From positions 1 to 48,336 of the forward strand of contig JAEEXJ010000010.1 of the NCBI GenBank assembly GCA_016291475.1: a DNA stretch of 48,336 nucleotides, in the 5' to 3' direction. Shown one piece after another: positions 16,950 to 25,484 of this stretch (position 1 is the first letter of the stretch; each line of letters opens with the position of its first letter). The position numbers and the translations under genes were made by a program. The DNA comes from Lachnospiraceae bacterium (GTDB lineage: Bacteria > Bacillota_A > Clostridia > Lachnospirales > Lachnospiraceae). The notes below the pieces were generated by a model. It saw only the letters and a list, made by a program, of their open reading frames with translations, did not search any database and was not told where the DNA came from.

Positions 16950-18242
16950 TTGAACGAACTGATAAATGATAATGAACTGATCCCGGTTATTCTCGTCGGT
17001 CTCAGAACCACAGAGCGTGAAGACGAATTCGAACATGCGATGAACGAGCTTGTAGCTCTTTGCGAAGCCTGCGACCTGGAAGTTCTGGCATCCATGACAC
17101 AGAAGCTTGAGCATCCCGACAATGCCACATGGATAGGTTCGGGAAAAGCTCAAGAGCTTGCTGAGGAAGTAAGGGTAAATGATGCTGAACACGTTGTATG
17201 TCTCGGCAATCTCTCACCCGCACAGATGAAGAATCTTCAGAAGATCATAAAGGTTCCGGTATGGGACAGAACAAATCTCATACTGGAGATCTTCTCCAGA
17301 AGGGCAAGAACCCGTGAGGCAAGGCTTCAGGTGGAATCGGCATATCTCCAGTATATGCTCCCCAGACTTACAGGTATGTGGCAGCACCTTGGCCGTCAGA
17401 GCGGCGGTGGCGGCAGCAGAGCCAATAAAGGTGTGGGTGAAAAGCAGATTGAGCTGGACAGACGTCAGATCTCACATAGAATAACCGAATTGAAAAAAGA
17501 ACTCTCCGAAGTTGAACATACAAGAGATGTTCAGAGAAACGGAAGGAAGAGGGACGGATATCCCCATGTGGCTCTTGTGGGATATACCAATGCCGGAAAA
17601 TCAACTCTCATGAACTGCCTGATCGAGATGACGGGCAAGTCGTCCGAGAAAGCGCAGGAGAAGAAGGTCTTTGAAAAAGACATGCTTTTTGCAACACTTG
17701 ATACTTCGGTGAGAAAGATTTCAATCCCGGGTAAGAAAACCTTCCTCTTATCGGACACTGTAGGTTTTATCGAGAATATACCCCATGACCTTATCAAGGC
17801 ATTCAGATCCACGCTTTCGGAGCTGAAATATGCGGATGTCCTTCTGATAGTAATGGATTCATCGGATCCCAATCACAAGGAACATTTGAAAGTTACCGAA
17901 GATACACTTAATGACCTTGATGCGAAGGGAATTCCCAGGATCTATGTATATAACAAAGCAGATCTGCGTGATCCAGAGATGACGGTTAAAAATATTCCGG
18001 ACGGTGAGTCCGTGTACATTTCCGCCAGGAGCGGTTACGGTATAGATGACCTCCTGAATTCAATTGAGAAGATCTTCACAGAAGGGGATAAGGATATTGA
18101 TATCGTGATCCCCTATACATCGGGTGATCTTCTTAACAGAATTCACAGGGAAGCTAAGGTTATCTCGGAAGATTATGTGGAAGAGGGAGTGCATATCACG
18201 GCGAAAGCTCCGGCGGTGCTGGTAGCATCGATGGGGTTATAG
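16950..18242 (+). CDS. hflX: GTPase HflX
   Basis: HflX binds the large ribosomal subunit and splits stalled or hibernating ribosomes. The N-terminal domain ends in the family-specific glycine-rich hinge GRQSGGGGSRANKGVGEKQ, followed by a coiled helix. The GTPase domain has G1 GYTNAGKSTL, G3 DTVGF, G4 NKAD and G5 SARSGYG. The frame is open from GTG 16920, but AGAAAGGA at 16934-16941 fits TTG 16950 better, giving 430 residues with N-terminus MNELINDNELIPVILVG. The gene lies 33 bp behind the ABC exporter pair. If transcribed from the attenuator-controlled promoter, a ribosome-rescue factor would be coexpressed with a drug exporter, which would make sense under ribosome-targeting antibiotics. Confidence 0.95.
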   Translation: MNELINDNELIPVILVGLRTTEREDEFEHAMNELVALCEACDLEVLASMTQKLEHPDNATWIGSGKAQELAEEVRVNDAEHVVCLGNLSPAQMKNLQKIIKVPVWDRTNLILEIFSRRARTREARLQVESAYLQYMLPRLTGMWQHLGRQSGGGGSRANKGVGEKQIELDRRQISHRITELKKELSEVEHTRDVQRNGRKRDGYPHVALVGYTNAGKSTLMNCLIEMTGKSSEKAQEKKVFEKDMLFATLDTSVRKISIPGKKTFLLSDTVGFIENIPHDLIKAFRSTLSELKYADVLLIVMDSSDPNHKEHLKVTEDTLNDLDAKGIPRIYVYNKADLRDPEMTVKNIPDGESVYISARSGYGIDDLLNSIEKIFTEGDKDIDIVIPYTSGDLLNRIHREAKVISEDYVEEGVHITAKAPAVLVASMGL

Positions 18243-18244
18243 TA

Positions 18245-18287
18245 AAGTGACAGTGGTGACAAAAATGAAACGTCCCCACTGTCACTT
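18245..18287. repeat. REP-like hairpin, single unit (possible hflX terminator)
   Basis: A 12-bp perfect stem (AAGTGACAGTGG with CCACTGTCACTT) encloses a T/A-rich core containing TGACAAAAATGAAACGTCC. From GGTGACA to TGTCA it matches one arm of the palindrome at 3197-3259 in about 26 of 31 positions. CTTCTTTTT follows the stem, so it may also end the hflX transcript. Confidence 0.75.
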
Positions 18288-18313
18288 CTTTTTGGTGTAA
18301 AATAGATGTTATT

Positions 18314-21154
18314 ATGAGAGAATTCATCGGAAAACACAAATCACATATTATTCTGCTGTTTGCAAGCTTTGCGGCACTTTTTCTCAGGTATGTTTTCAGG
18401 GACAATATCAGTGATGATATGAGCATTTGCCTGCTTCCCTGGTATGACAGGATCTCGGATATGAGTTTCAAAGAGGTTTTGAGTACTCAGATCGGAGATT
18501 ATAATCTTCTGTATCAGATCTTCATATTCGTTCTTACCAAGATTCCGGGAGAAGCTATATATAAGTATAAAATTCTGTCCGTGATATTTGACTTTATTCT
18601 TGCTGCCGGAGTATACGCTTTTGTAAAGAAGTTAACGGATAAGAATAAAGCGCTCATCGCATATATAATGACTCTTTTCCTTCCGACGGTCTGGATGAAT
18701 TCCGCGCCCTGGGGACAGTGTGATTCCATATATGTATCCCTTATCATATGGGCCTTATATTTTCTCTATACCGACAAGACGATTCGCTGTTTCGTCCTCC
18801 TCGGCATCAGTTTTGCTTTTAAACTTCAGGCTGTTTTTATCATTCCCTTTATCGTATTGGTATATATCAGCTGCCTGATCCGGCATGACAGAAAGGTCCG
18901 GCTTTACCATTTTGCTGTCATGGCAGGAACCGTTGTACTTGTGACTCTCCCCAATATTATAGCGGGAAGGCCCTTTTCTGATATGATATCGGTCTATAAG
19001 GAGCAGACTCATGCTTTCCAAAGCATATCCAGAAATTATCCGAGCATATGGAATATCCTTCATCTGACATATGATGCCGATGCCGCGTGGTGCATAGGCT
19101 TTACCTTTATTGCACTGGTTTCTTTGATGGTATTTATCTGTTTGAAGAAAGCGGATGTGACCGGAAGACATTTCATATGGTGTGCATTTATCCTGTCCTA
19201 TACCTGCGTAATGTTCCTTCCCGCAATGCATGAAAGGTACGGATATCTGTATGAGATTCTCATACTCATCCTTGCATTTACCGATTCTCTGGGATGGATC
19301 GCGGTTTTGTTATTCCAGCTTATTTCTGTTAAAACATATATTTACTTCCTGTATTATGTCTCTCTGAACATCGAATTCTTAAGTGTTGTTAACGTTCTTA
19401 TATATATAGCCGCGCTTTACGTTTTCTACAGAGAATTGTCGGGAAGGCCGATAAAGAGCGATCTTTTTGCGCCGGCGGAAGACAGGGATGGTTCGGTCCA
19501 CCGCTTTGCGGTAAAAGAAAACTTCAGGCTCTGCCGAAAAGATTACATTGCCATGATCATCCTGACCGGGATATTTCTCATAATAGGATCCATGCATCTC
19601 GGAAGAAAAGATGCTCCCATAACATACGAAGAGTTCGGAACGGAATCCGGGATGGGTAATGAAATATATGTATCACTTGATGCATTCCGGGATGTGAGCC
19701 TCGTATGTATATATCCGCTTATGTCCGGCTCTGAAAGCTTTGATCTGTATTACGCCGAAAACGGCGAATGGGTTAAGATTGATGAGGAACTTACTCTTAA
19801 GGGAGTGTTTACCTGGAGGAAGGTTGAAGTAAATGTTAAGACCCATCAGTTCTGTATTATTTTCCAAGATCCGAAAGTACAGATAGCTGAAGTTGCCTGC
19901 ATCGACCCTTACGGAAACCGCATAGGGATTCTGGAAGGGGCCGAGCCTGCGGCGGTGTTTGATGAACAGGATACGATCACGGGAGTTCCCACCTCATTTG
20001 ATTCCATGATATTTGATGAGGTCTATCACGGAAGGACAGCCTACGAATTTCTGAAGGGCATGGATATATATGAAAATACCCATCCTCCTTTGGGGAAGAC
20101 TCTTATCTCTATCGGTATCAGACTCTTTGGAATGAACCCTTTCGGATACAGGATCATTGTTTTGATCTTCGGTATGATGTGCATTCCACTGATGTATCTT
20201 CTTGCACTGAGAGTTACCGGGGACGGAAGATATGCATGCCTTGCCGGAGTGCTTCAGATAACGGAATTTATGCACTTTGTTTTATCCAGGATCTCCACCA
20301 TCGATATCATTGTTGCGTTTTTCGTGCTGTGCATGTTTTACGGATGTTTTGCTTTCCTTCGCGAAGAAAAAATCAGACACCTTGTTTTTGCGGGAGCAGC
20401 CTTTGCATTTGGGGTAGCGACCAAGTGGACGGCGCTTTATGCCGCAGCGGGAATTGCACTTATCCTGTTTATATGGATGATCGGAAAAATCCGCAGTAAG
20501 ATGGGAACGCCTGCAATCGTTAGATTTATCCTGATCTGCATCGGAAGCTTTATAGTATTACCCGCGGTGGTTTATGTGCTGTCATATATACCTTTTGTCA
20601 AAGTGTATCCGGATAAGGGGCTGATCGAAAATGCCATATCCAACAGCATCCATATGCTGGATTACCACAAGCATGTTACGGCTTCGCATCCTTTCCAGTC
20701 ATCCTGGTACACCTGGCCCTTTGACTGGATACCTCTTCTTGATTCAAGAGCGATATTCGGAGACCGAATGGCACTTGTGGCTACCTTTGTAAATCCTTTT
20801 GTGTGCTACGCCGGACTTGCATCTCTTGTTCATCACATATATATGTCGGTTAAAAAGAAAGATATCACCTCGGCAGTACTTGTTGTTTTTTACGTAAGTA
20901 TGCTTCTTCCCTGGGTGTTCATTACGAGAACCGTGTTCATTTACCAGTATTTCATATGTACCAAGATCCTGATACTGATGATCTGCAGAAGTATCCGGTG
21001 CATGGAATTTAAACGGGAAAATTCAGTGATAAAGCTTACCGCCGGTGTGTCTGTCGCACTGTTTGTCATATTTTTCCCGCTGCTTTCGGGACTGATGGTA
21101 AGTATGAAATATCACGATGAGATACTGACCATGCTTCCCAATTGGTGGTTCTGA
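18314..21154 (+). CDS. Two-domain GT-C glycosyltransferase; C-terminal PMT (protein O-mannosyltransferase) domain
   Basis: The 946-residue membrane protein appears to be two GT-C modules in tandem. Residues 1-385 form a polytopic module with an early acidic loop (ISDDMSICLLPWYDRISD, residues 37-54), as in lipid-phosphosugar-dependent glycosyltransferases. A cytosolic stretch follows, then a helix near 410 and a soluble beta-rich segment (about 445-545) resembling a carbohydrate-binding sandwich. Residues 555-946 are PMT-like: FDEVYHGRTAYEF holds the catalytic Asp-Glu pair, and THPPLGK and LSRISTIDI are family motifs. It probably transfers mannose or another sugar from a polyprenyl phosphate to proteins or envelope glycans outside the cell. 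Substrate and division of labour are unknown. Confidence 0.85.
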   Translation: MREFIGKHKSHIILLFASFAALFLRYVFRDNISDDMSICLLPWYDRISDMSFKEVLSTQIGDYNLLYQIFIFVLTKIPGEAIYKYKILSVIFDFILAAGVYAFVKKLTDKNKALIAYIMTLFLPTVWMNSAPWGQCDSIYVSLIIWALYFLYTDKTIRCFVLLGISFAFKLQAVFIIPFIVLVYISCLIRHDRKVRLYHFAVMAGTVVLVTLPNIIAGRPFSDMISVYKEQTHAFQSISRNYPSIWNILHLTYDADAAWCIGFTFIALVSLMVFICLKKADVTGRHFIWCAFILSYTCVMFLPAMHERYGYLYEILILILAFTDSLGWIAVLLFQLISVKTYIYFLYYVSLNIEFLSVVNVLIYIAALYVFYRELSGRPIKSDLFAPAEDRDGSVHRFAVKENFRLCRKDYIAMIILTGIFLIIGSMHLGRKDAPITYEEFGTESGMGNEIYVSLDAFRDVSLVCIYPLMSGSESFDLYYAENGEWVKIDEELTLKGVFTWRKVEVNVKTHQFCIIFQDPKVQIAEVACIDPYGNRIGILEGAEPAAVFDEQDTITGVPTSFDSMIFDEVYHGRTAYEFLKGMDIYENTHPPLGKTLISIGIRLFGMNPFGYRIIVLIFGMMCIPLMYLLALRVTGDGRYACLAGVLQITEFMHFVLSRISTIDIIVAFFVLCMFYGCFAFLREEKIRHLVFAGAAFAFGVATKWTALYAAAGIALILFIWMIGKIRSKMGTPAIVRFILICIGSFIVLPAVVYVLSYIPFVKVYPDKGLIENAISNSIHMLDYHKHVTASHPFQSSWYTWPFDWIPLLDSRAIFGDRMALVATFVNPFVCYAGLASLVHHIYMSVKKKDITSAVLVVFYVSMLLPWVFITRTVFIYQYFICTKILILMICRSIRCMEFKRENSVIKLTAGVSVALFVIFFPLLSGLMVSMKYHDEILTMLPNWWF

Positions 21155-21179
21155 TAAGCGTTATAAAATGGAGGCATCT

Positions 21180-22019
21180 ATGAATAAAGAATTTACATTA
21201 AGTAACGGTGTTGTAATACCCGAAGTGGGCTTTGGCTCATATCTGTCTACGGTGAATACCGGAAAAGACAGCATAAAGACTGCGTTTGAAGCAGGATACA
21301 GGTATATAGATACCGCCAGATTCTATAACAACGAAGAGGAAGTGGGCGAAGCCTGGACAGAGTATGGCTTAAAGAGAGATGAGATCTTCCTTTGCAGTAA
21401 GGTATGGCCTACATTTCTGGGTTATGACAAGACAAAAGAATCCTTCGAAGAATCATGCAGATGTCTTAAAACGGATCATCTTGATATGTATCTCATTCAT
21501 TGGCCCAAGCAGAATCAGAAGGATGAAAGCTGGGCTGAAAAGATGTCTGATGGCTGGAGAGCACTCGAAGAACTGTATGAAGAGGGAAGGATTAAAGCTA
21601 TCGGTGTTTCAAATTTCCTTCCTCATCATCTGATGCGCCTTATGAAGACTGCGAAGATAAAACCCATGCTGGATCAGCTTGAACTGCATGTGGGTTATAT
21701 GCAGGAGTATACGCTTAAATATCTGGAGGGAGAAGGAATCCTTCCACAGGCCTGGAGCCCGCTCGGAAGAGGCAGGGTGTTGAATGATCCGAGGGTTGAA
21801 GCACTGGCGTCAAAATACGGCAGGACAAATGCTCAGATCCTCTTGCGGTTCCTGATAGACAGAGGAATTCCGGTGATCCCCAAGGCATCATCCCTTGAGA
21901 GAATGAAAGAGAACCTCGATGTGGACGGTTTTAAACTCTCCGATGAAGAGATATCCTATCTGTCATCAATACCCGAGATGGGATGGTCCGGAGAGCATCC
22001 CGATATGGTGGATTTTTGA
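21180..22019 (+). CDS. Aldo/keto reductase
   Basis: ATG 21180 is chosen because GGAGG lies seven bases upstream and itself overlaps the in-frame ATG 21168. The 279-residue TIM-barrel enzyme shows the full catalytic tetrad: Asp44 and Tyr49 (YIDTARFY), Lys74 (LCSKVW) and His107 (YLIHWP). The NADPH-binding segment IPVIPKASS near residue 230 is present. It reduces aldehydes or ketones of small sugars or metabolites in the cytosol. It resembles the AKR5-type 2,5-diketo-gluconate reductase group by length, but the substrate is not determined. Confidence 0.93.
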   Translation: MNKEFTLSNGVVIPEVGFGSYLSTVNTGKDSIKTAFEAGYRYIDTARFYNNEEEVGEAWTEYGLKRDEIFLCSKVWPTFLGYDKTKESFEESCRCLKTDHLDMYLIHWPKQNQKDESWAEKMSDGWRALEELYEEGRIKAIGVSNFLPHHLMRLMKTAKIKPMLDQLELHVGYMQEYTLKYLEGEGILPQAWSPLGRGRVLNDPRVEALASKYGRTNAQILLRFLIDRGIPVIPKASSLERMKENLDVDGFKLSDEEISYLSSIPEMGWSGEHPDMVDF

Positions 22020-22023
22020 TAAT

Positions 22024-23124
22024 ATGAAAAGATTTTTGATCTGCAGTTTAACAATAATGCTTTTTGCAATAACAGGGTGTTCGAAGAATGATGCTCAGGA
22101 AACATTGGAGACTCCTGCTTTTTCCGATTATTATCTGGTCGGGATTTCTATCGGCGGACCTTCGTACAGTGACGATGTGACGGAAGCCGAAGGGGTAGCG
22201 ATCGTATGTACTGACCGCACCGTACAGGTGTATCTCCCGGAAACAAACGGCGCACATACTTTGAAGGATTATGTATTACAGGATACATATGATCTGACGG
22301 ATGAGCAGTATGAAGCTATTGAGATGCTCATCGACAGAGAAAAACTCTGTGCAGTTGAAGTGGCTGAGAACGACGGTTGCCAGGATGGAAGATTCTACAG
22401 TCTCGGGTTTTATGATGATGACAGAAATCCGGTAGGATGTTACGGAGGTTATGAACCTCTCCAAAGTGAGGAAGAATTCTGGTCAATATATCATGAAGTG
22501 TGTAACAATGCTTCGCTTAATAAAGCACAGGTTATTCGGTATAAGTGGATTTACGAAGCTCTGTTAAGTGAGTATGGGGATGACTTTCCTGTTGCTGCAG
22601 GTGTGTATACTTGTCAGGAATATGTGATGATAGGTGAAAGCTCTGTATGGATGCTTTCGGATGAAGATAACATGGATGATGACTGGTACTGTGATTATGC
22701 GGTTACGGATCTGGATGGAGACGGATATTTCGAAATATGTAAGTGCATGACATATAACAACGGTCCTGTCACACGCTTGAAGATTTATGAAGTAACGGAA
22801 AACGGACGGATGGCCGAGATAGACGCCGGGCTTTTGGATGATTATCCGGATCTGTGCGTGGATCATTACAGTAAACCCATTGGAATAAGCAGGGATGACA
22901 CCGGAAAACCTCTTTATTATGTCTGCAATTTCGTAAGTAACGGTATTGAAGGAGCCGAGCATCATAACGGCTTGATGTATATAGAAGATGATGCTTTACA
23001 TTTTGACGAGATCTCGGAAGAAGATATGAAGCTTACGGGTGAAAAAGTGACTCTGGGATGGTTTTCCGAAGTCACTCCCTATAATGTGTATGCTTCATAT
23101 AAGACCTTCGTTAATGAAGGATGA
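22024..23124 (+). CDS. Uncharacterised lipoprotein
   Basis: ATG 22024 begins a typical lipoprotein signal: MKRF, a hydrophobic stretch, and the lipobox FAITGC with Cys19 as the lipid-modified residue. The remaining roughly 350 residues are acidic, with no family I recognise. A segment TDLDGDGYFEICKCM near residue 235 looks like a calcium-binding or FG-GAP-type loop, which is often seen in surface proteins. The start lies only five bases after the aldo/keto reductase stop and lacks a clear ribosome binding site, so translation may be coupled. An extracytoplasmic, membrane-anchored location is the only firm statement. Confidence 0.8.
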   Translation: MKRFLICSLTIMLFAITGCSKNDAQETLETPAFSDYYLVGISIGGPSYSDDVTEAEGVAIVCTDRTVQVYLPETNGAHTLKDYVLQDTYDLTDEQYEAIEMLIDREKLCAVEVAENDGCQDGRFYSLGFYDDDRNPVGCYGGYEPLQSEEEFWSIYHEVCNNASLNKAQVIRYKWIYEALLSEYGDDFPVAAGVYTCQEYVMIGESSVWMLSDEDNMDDDWYCDYAVTDLDGDGYFEICKCMTYNNGPVTRLKIYEVTENGRMAEIDAGLLDDYPDLCVDHYSKPIGISRDDTGKPLYYVCNFVSNGIEGAEHHNGLMYIEDDALHFDEISEEDMKLTGEKVTLGWFSEVTPYNVYASYKTFVNEG

Positions 23125-23155
23125 TGTTTTTTGCTTGAAAGGTATCAGGCATTGA

Positions 23156-23393
23156 ATGCGTAAGTTATCCGAGGAACAAAAAGAGACAATGGAAAGGCTC
23201 GGTTTCGGGAATCAGCGCTTTTATGGCAGATGAGGCCACTGCGGTATATGCAAGACGGGAGGAGGCTGCACAGCTCCTCTGGAAGCTGGTAAAGAGGTAT
23301 ATGGAAGCTGAGCCCATGTGGAGCAGATTCAAACTCGAATATAACAGGGACTGGCTTGAGACTTATGAAGATAAGCTGGAGCACCTGAAATAA
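23156..23393 (+). pseudogene. Small gene broken by a frameshift
   Basis: Two overlapping short frames read like one protein. The first (23156-23233) gives MRKLSEEQKETMERLGFGNQ and stops soon after. The second, one frame over, is open into 23223-23393 (56 residues from its ATG), contains MADEATAVYARREEAAQLLW and ends in DKLEHLK. Joined near 23205-23220 they would give a charged helical protein of about 78 residues. I do not recognise a family. It may be a degraded gene, a sequencing error or two unrelated micro-ORFs; the coding-like character of the second half is the best support. Confidence 0.4.
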
Positions 23394-23468
23394 AAATTGA
23401 CCTTTGGCGTCATTCATGGTCAAATACATGTATCGGGACTTATCCCGAAAGCAAAGCGAGGGAAAAAT

Positions 23469-25469
23469 ATGAGTAATTACGCTAAATTATGGCTCGGCTA
23501 TAAGAGCAAAAAGGTAAATAAGGACAGCAAATGCCTTAAGAATATCCGTATTAACGGAGCAGATCATGCGGATGTTATAACCTGTAATGCCGTTTCCGAA
23601 TTAAAAGAAGGCCTTAAGGCTATGCTTGATATAGATCCTGAGATCACATTCGGCACTGCAGTAGCACCCGTAGCGGTAACCTGCGGTAAGGATATTCAGG
23701 ATAACGAAGAATACAGTATTTCAATAGACGCAGATTCTCTTGTGATCGATGCCAAGAGCCCTGCAGCCGCTTTATATGCAGCATTTGATATTCTCAGAAC
23801 TGTTTCAGCGGAGAAGAAAGCAGAAGAGGTTTACGCATCCGGAAAGACCGTTCGTCCTTCCAATTCTCTCAGAATGCTCAATCACTGGGATAACATGGAC
23901 GGAAGTATTGAAAGAGGATATTCCGGACAGTCTTTCTTCTATGTAAATAACGAGATCGTTATCGATGAGCGTACAAGAGATTACGCAAGACTCATCGCCT
24001 CTGTTGGTATCAATGCTGTTGTTATCAATAATGTAAATGTAAAAGATGCGGCTTCCTATATGATCACCGACAGATATTTTGCTAAGCTGGCAGAGCTGGG
24101 TGAGATATTTGCAAGCTACGGAATCGGATTGTACTTAAGCCTTAATTACGCATCCACCATTGAGATCGGCGGTCTTGACAGTGCGGATCCTCTTGATGAA
24201 CGAGTTATCGCATGGTGGAAGGATAAAGTTGCAGAGTGCTTTGCTAAGATTCCCACCCTTAAAGGATTCCTTGTAAAGGCAGACTCCGAGGGACGTCCCG
24301 GTCCCTTTACCTACGGAAGAACCCAGGCTGACGGAGCCAACATGCTTGCAGATATTGTTAAAGAGCATGGCGGAATCATCATCTGGAGATGCTTCGTATA
24401 TAACTGCAAGCAGGACTGGAGAGATTATAAGACCGACAGAGCAAGAGCAGGATACGACAACTTCATGCCCATGGACGGTGATTATCACGACAACGTTATC
24501 CTTCAGATCAAGAACGGCCCCATGGATTTCCAGATCAGAGAGCCTATTTCTCCCCTTCTCGGCGGTCTTAAGAAAACAAACCAGATGCTGGAAGTTCAGA
24601 TTGCACAGGAGTACACCGGACACCAGATTGATGTCTGCTTCTTGATGCCCATGTTCAAGGAAATCCTCGGATTCAAGACTTACTGCTGCGAGAAGGATGA
24701 TACCGTTGCCGATATCGTAAGCGGTAAGACATGGGGCAGCAGATTCTCCGGAGTTGCTGCGGTTACCAATACCGGTAATGATTTCAACTGGACCGGTAAC
24801 TATCTTGCAGGTGCTAACCTCTTCGGATTCGGAAGACTTGCATATGATACCGATCTTTCTTCGGAAGAGATCGCAGAAGAGTTCATTAAGATGACCATTT
24901 CTGAAGACAAGGAAGTAGTTGATACCATCATGTCCATACTTCTTCCTTCACGTGCCATCTATGAGAAATACACCAGCCCTCTCGGAATCGGCTGGATGGT
25001 TACTCCCGGTGTTCACTACGGATGCAGCGTTGACGGATATGAGTATGACAGATGGGGAACCTATCACAGAGCGGATCACCTTGGTATCGGCGTGGACAGA
25101 ACGGATAAGGGTACCGGCTATGCACTTTTGTACAACGAGCCAAATGCTTCCATGTATAACTCACCCGATAAGTGCCCCGACGAGCTTGTTCTCTTTTTCC
25201 ATCATCTGCCTTATACACATAAGCTTCACAGCGGTAAGACCGTTATCCAGCACATCTATGACACTCACTTCGAGGGATATGATGAGGCCAAGGGACTTGC
25301 GGCTAAGTGGGATACTCTCAAGGGTAAAGTAGATGATGATATCTATGAGAATGTAAGAGAGCGCTTCGAAAGACAGCTTGCAAATGCCCGTGAATGGTGC
25401 GACCAGGTTAATTCCTACTTCTTCCGTAAGAGCGGAATTCCCGATGAGAAGGGCAGACAGATCTGGTAA
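23469..25469 (+). CDS. Alpha-glucuronidase, glycoside hydrolase family 67
   Basis: ATG 23469 follows GAGGGAAAA; the frame upstream to 23397 is noncoding-like. The 666-residue protein matches GH67 in length and motifs throughout. An N-terminal beta domain (residues 1-125) precedes the TIM barrel. FLVKADSEGRPGP contains Glu274, which corresponds to the general acid of characterised GH67 enzymes, and the MDGDYHDN and GWMVTPGVHYG regions are family signatures. The enzyme removes 4-O-methyl-glucuronic acid from the non-reducing end of xylo-oligomers. With no signal peptide it acts on imported aldouronic acids. It would work with the GH43 enzyme, although the genes are 19 kb apart. Confidence 0.95.
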   Translation: MSNYAKLWLGYKSKKVNKDSKCLKNIRINGADHADVITCNAVSELKEGLKAMLDIDPEITFGTAVAPVAVTCGKDIQDNEEYSISIDADSLVIDAKSPAAALYAAFDILRTVSAEKKAEEVYASGKTVRPSNSLRMLNHWDNMDGSIERGYSGQSFFYVNNEIVIDERTRDYARLIASVGINAVVINNVNVKDAASYMITDRYFAKLAELGEIFASYGIGLYLSLNYASTIEIGGLDSADPLDERVIAWWKDKVAECFAKIPTLKGFLVKADSEGRPGPFTYGRTQADGANMLADIVKEHGGIIIWRCFVYNCKQDWRDYKTDRARAGYDNFMPMDGDYHDNVILQIKNGPMDFQIREPISPLLGGLKKTNQMLEVQIAQEYTGHQIDVCFLMPMFKEILGFKTYCCEKDDTVADIVSGKTWGSRFSGVAAVTNTGNDFNWTGNYLAGANLFGFGRLAYDTDLSSEEIAEEFIKMTISEDKEVVDTIMSILLPSRAIYEKYTSPLGIGWMVTPGVHYGCSVDGYEYDRWGTYHRADHLGIGVDRTDKGTGYALLYNEPNASMYNSPDKCPDELVLFFHHLPYTHKLHSGKTVIQHIYDTHFEGYDEAKGLAAKWDTLKGKVDDDIYENVRERFERQLANAREWCDQVNSYFFRKSGIPDEKGRQIW

Positions 25470-25484
25470 CCGGGATAATACATA

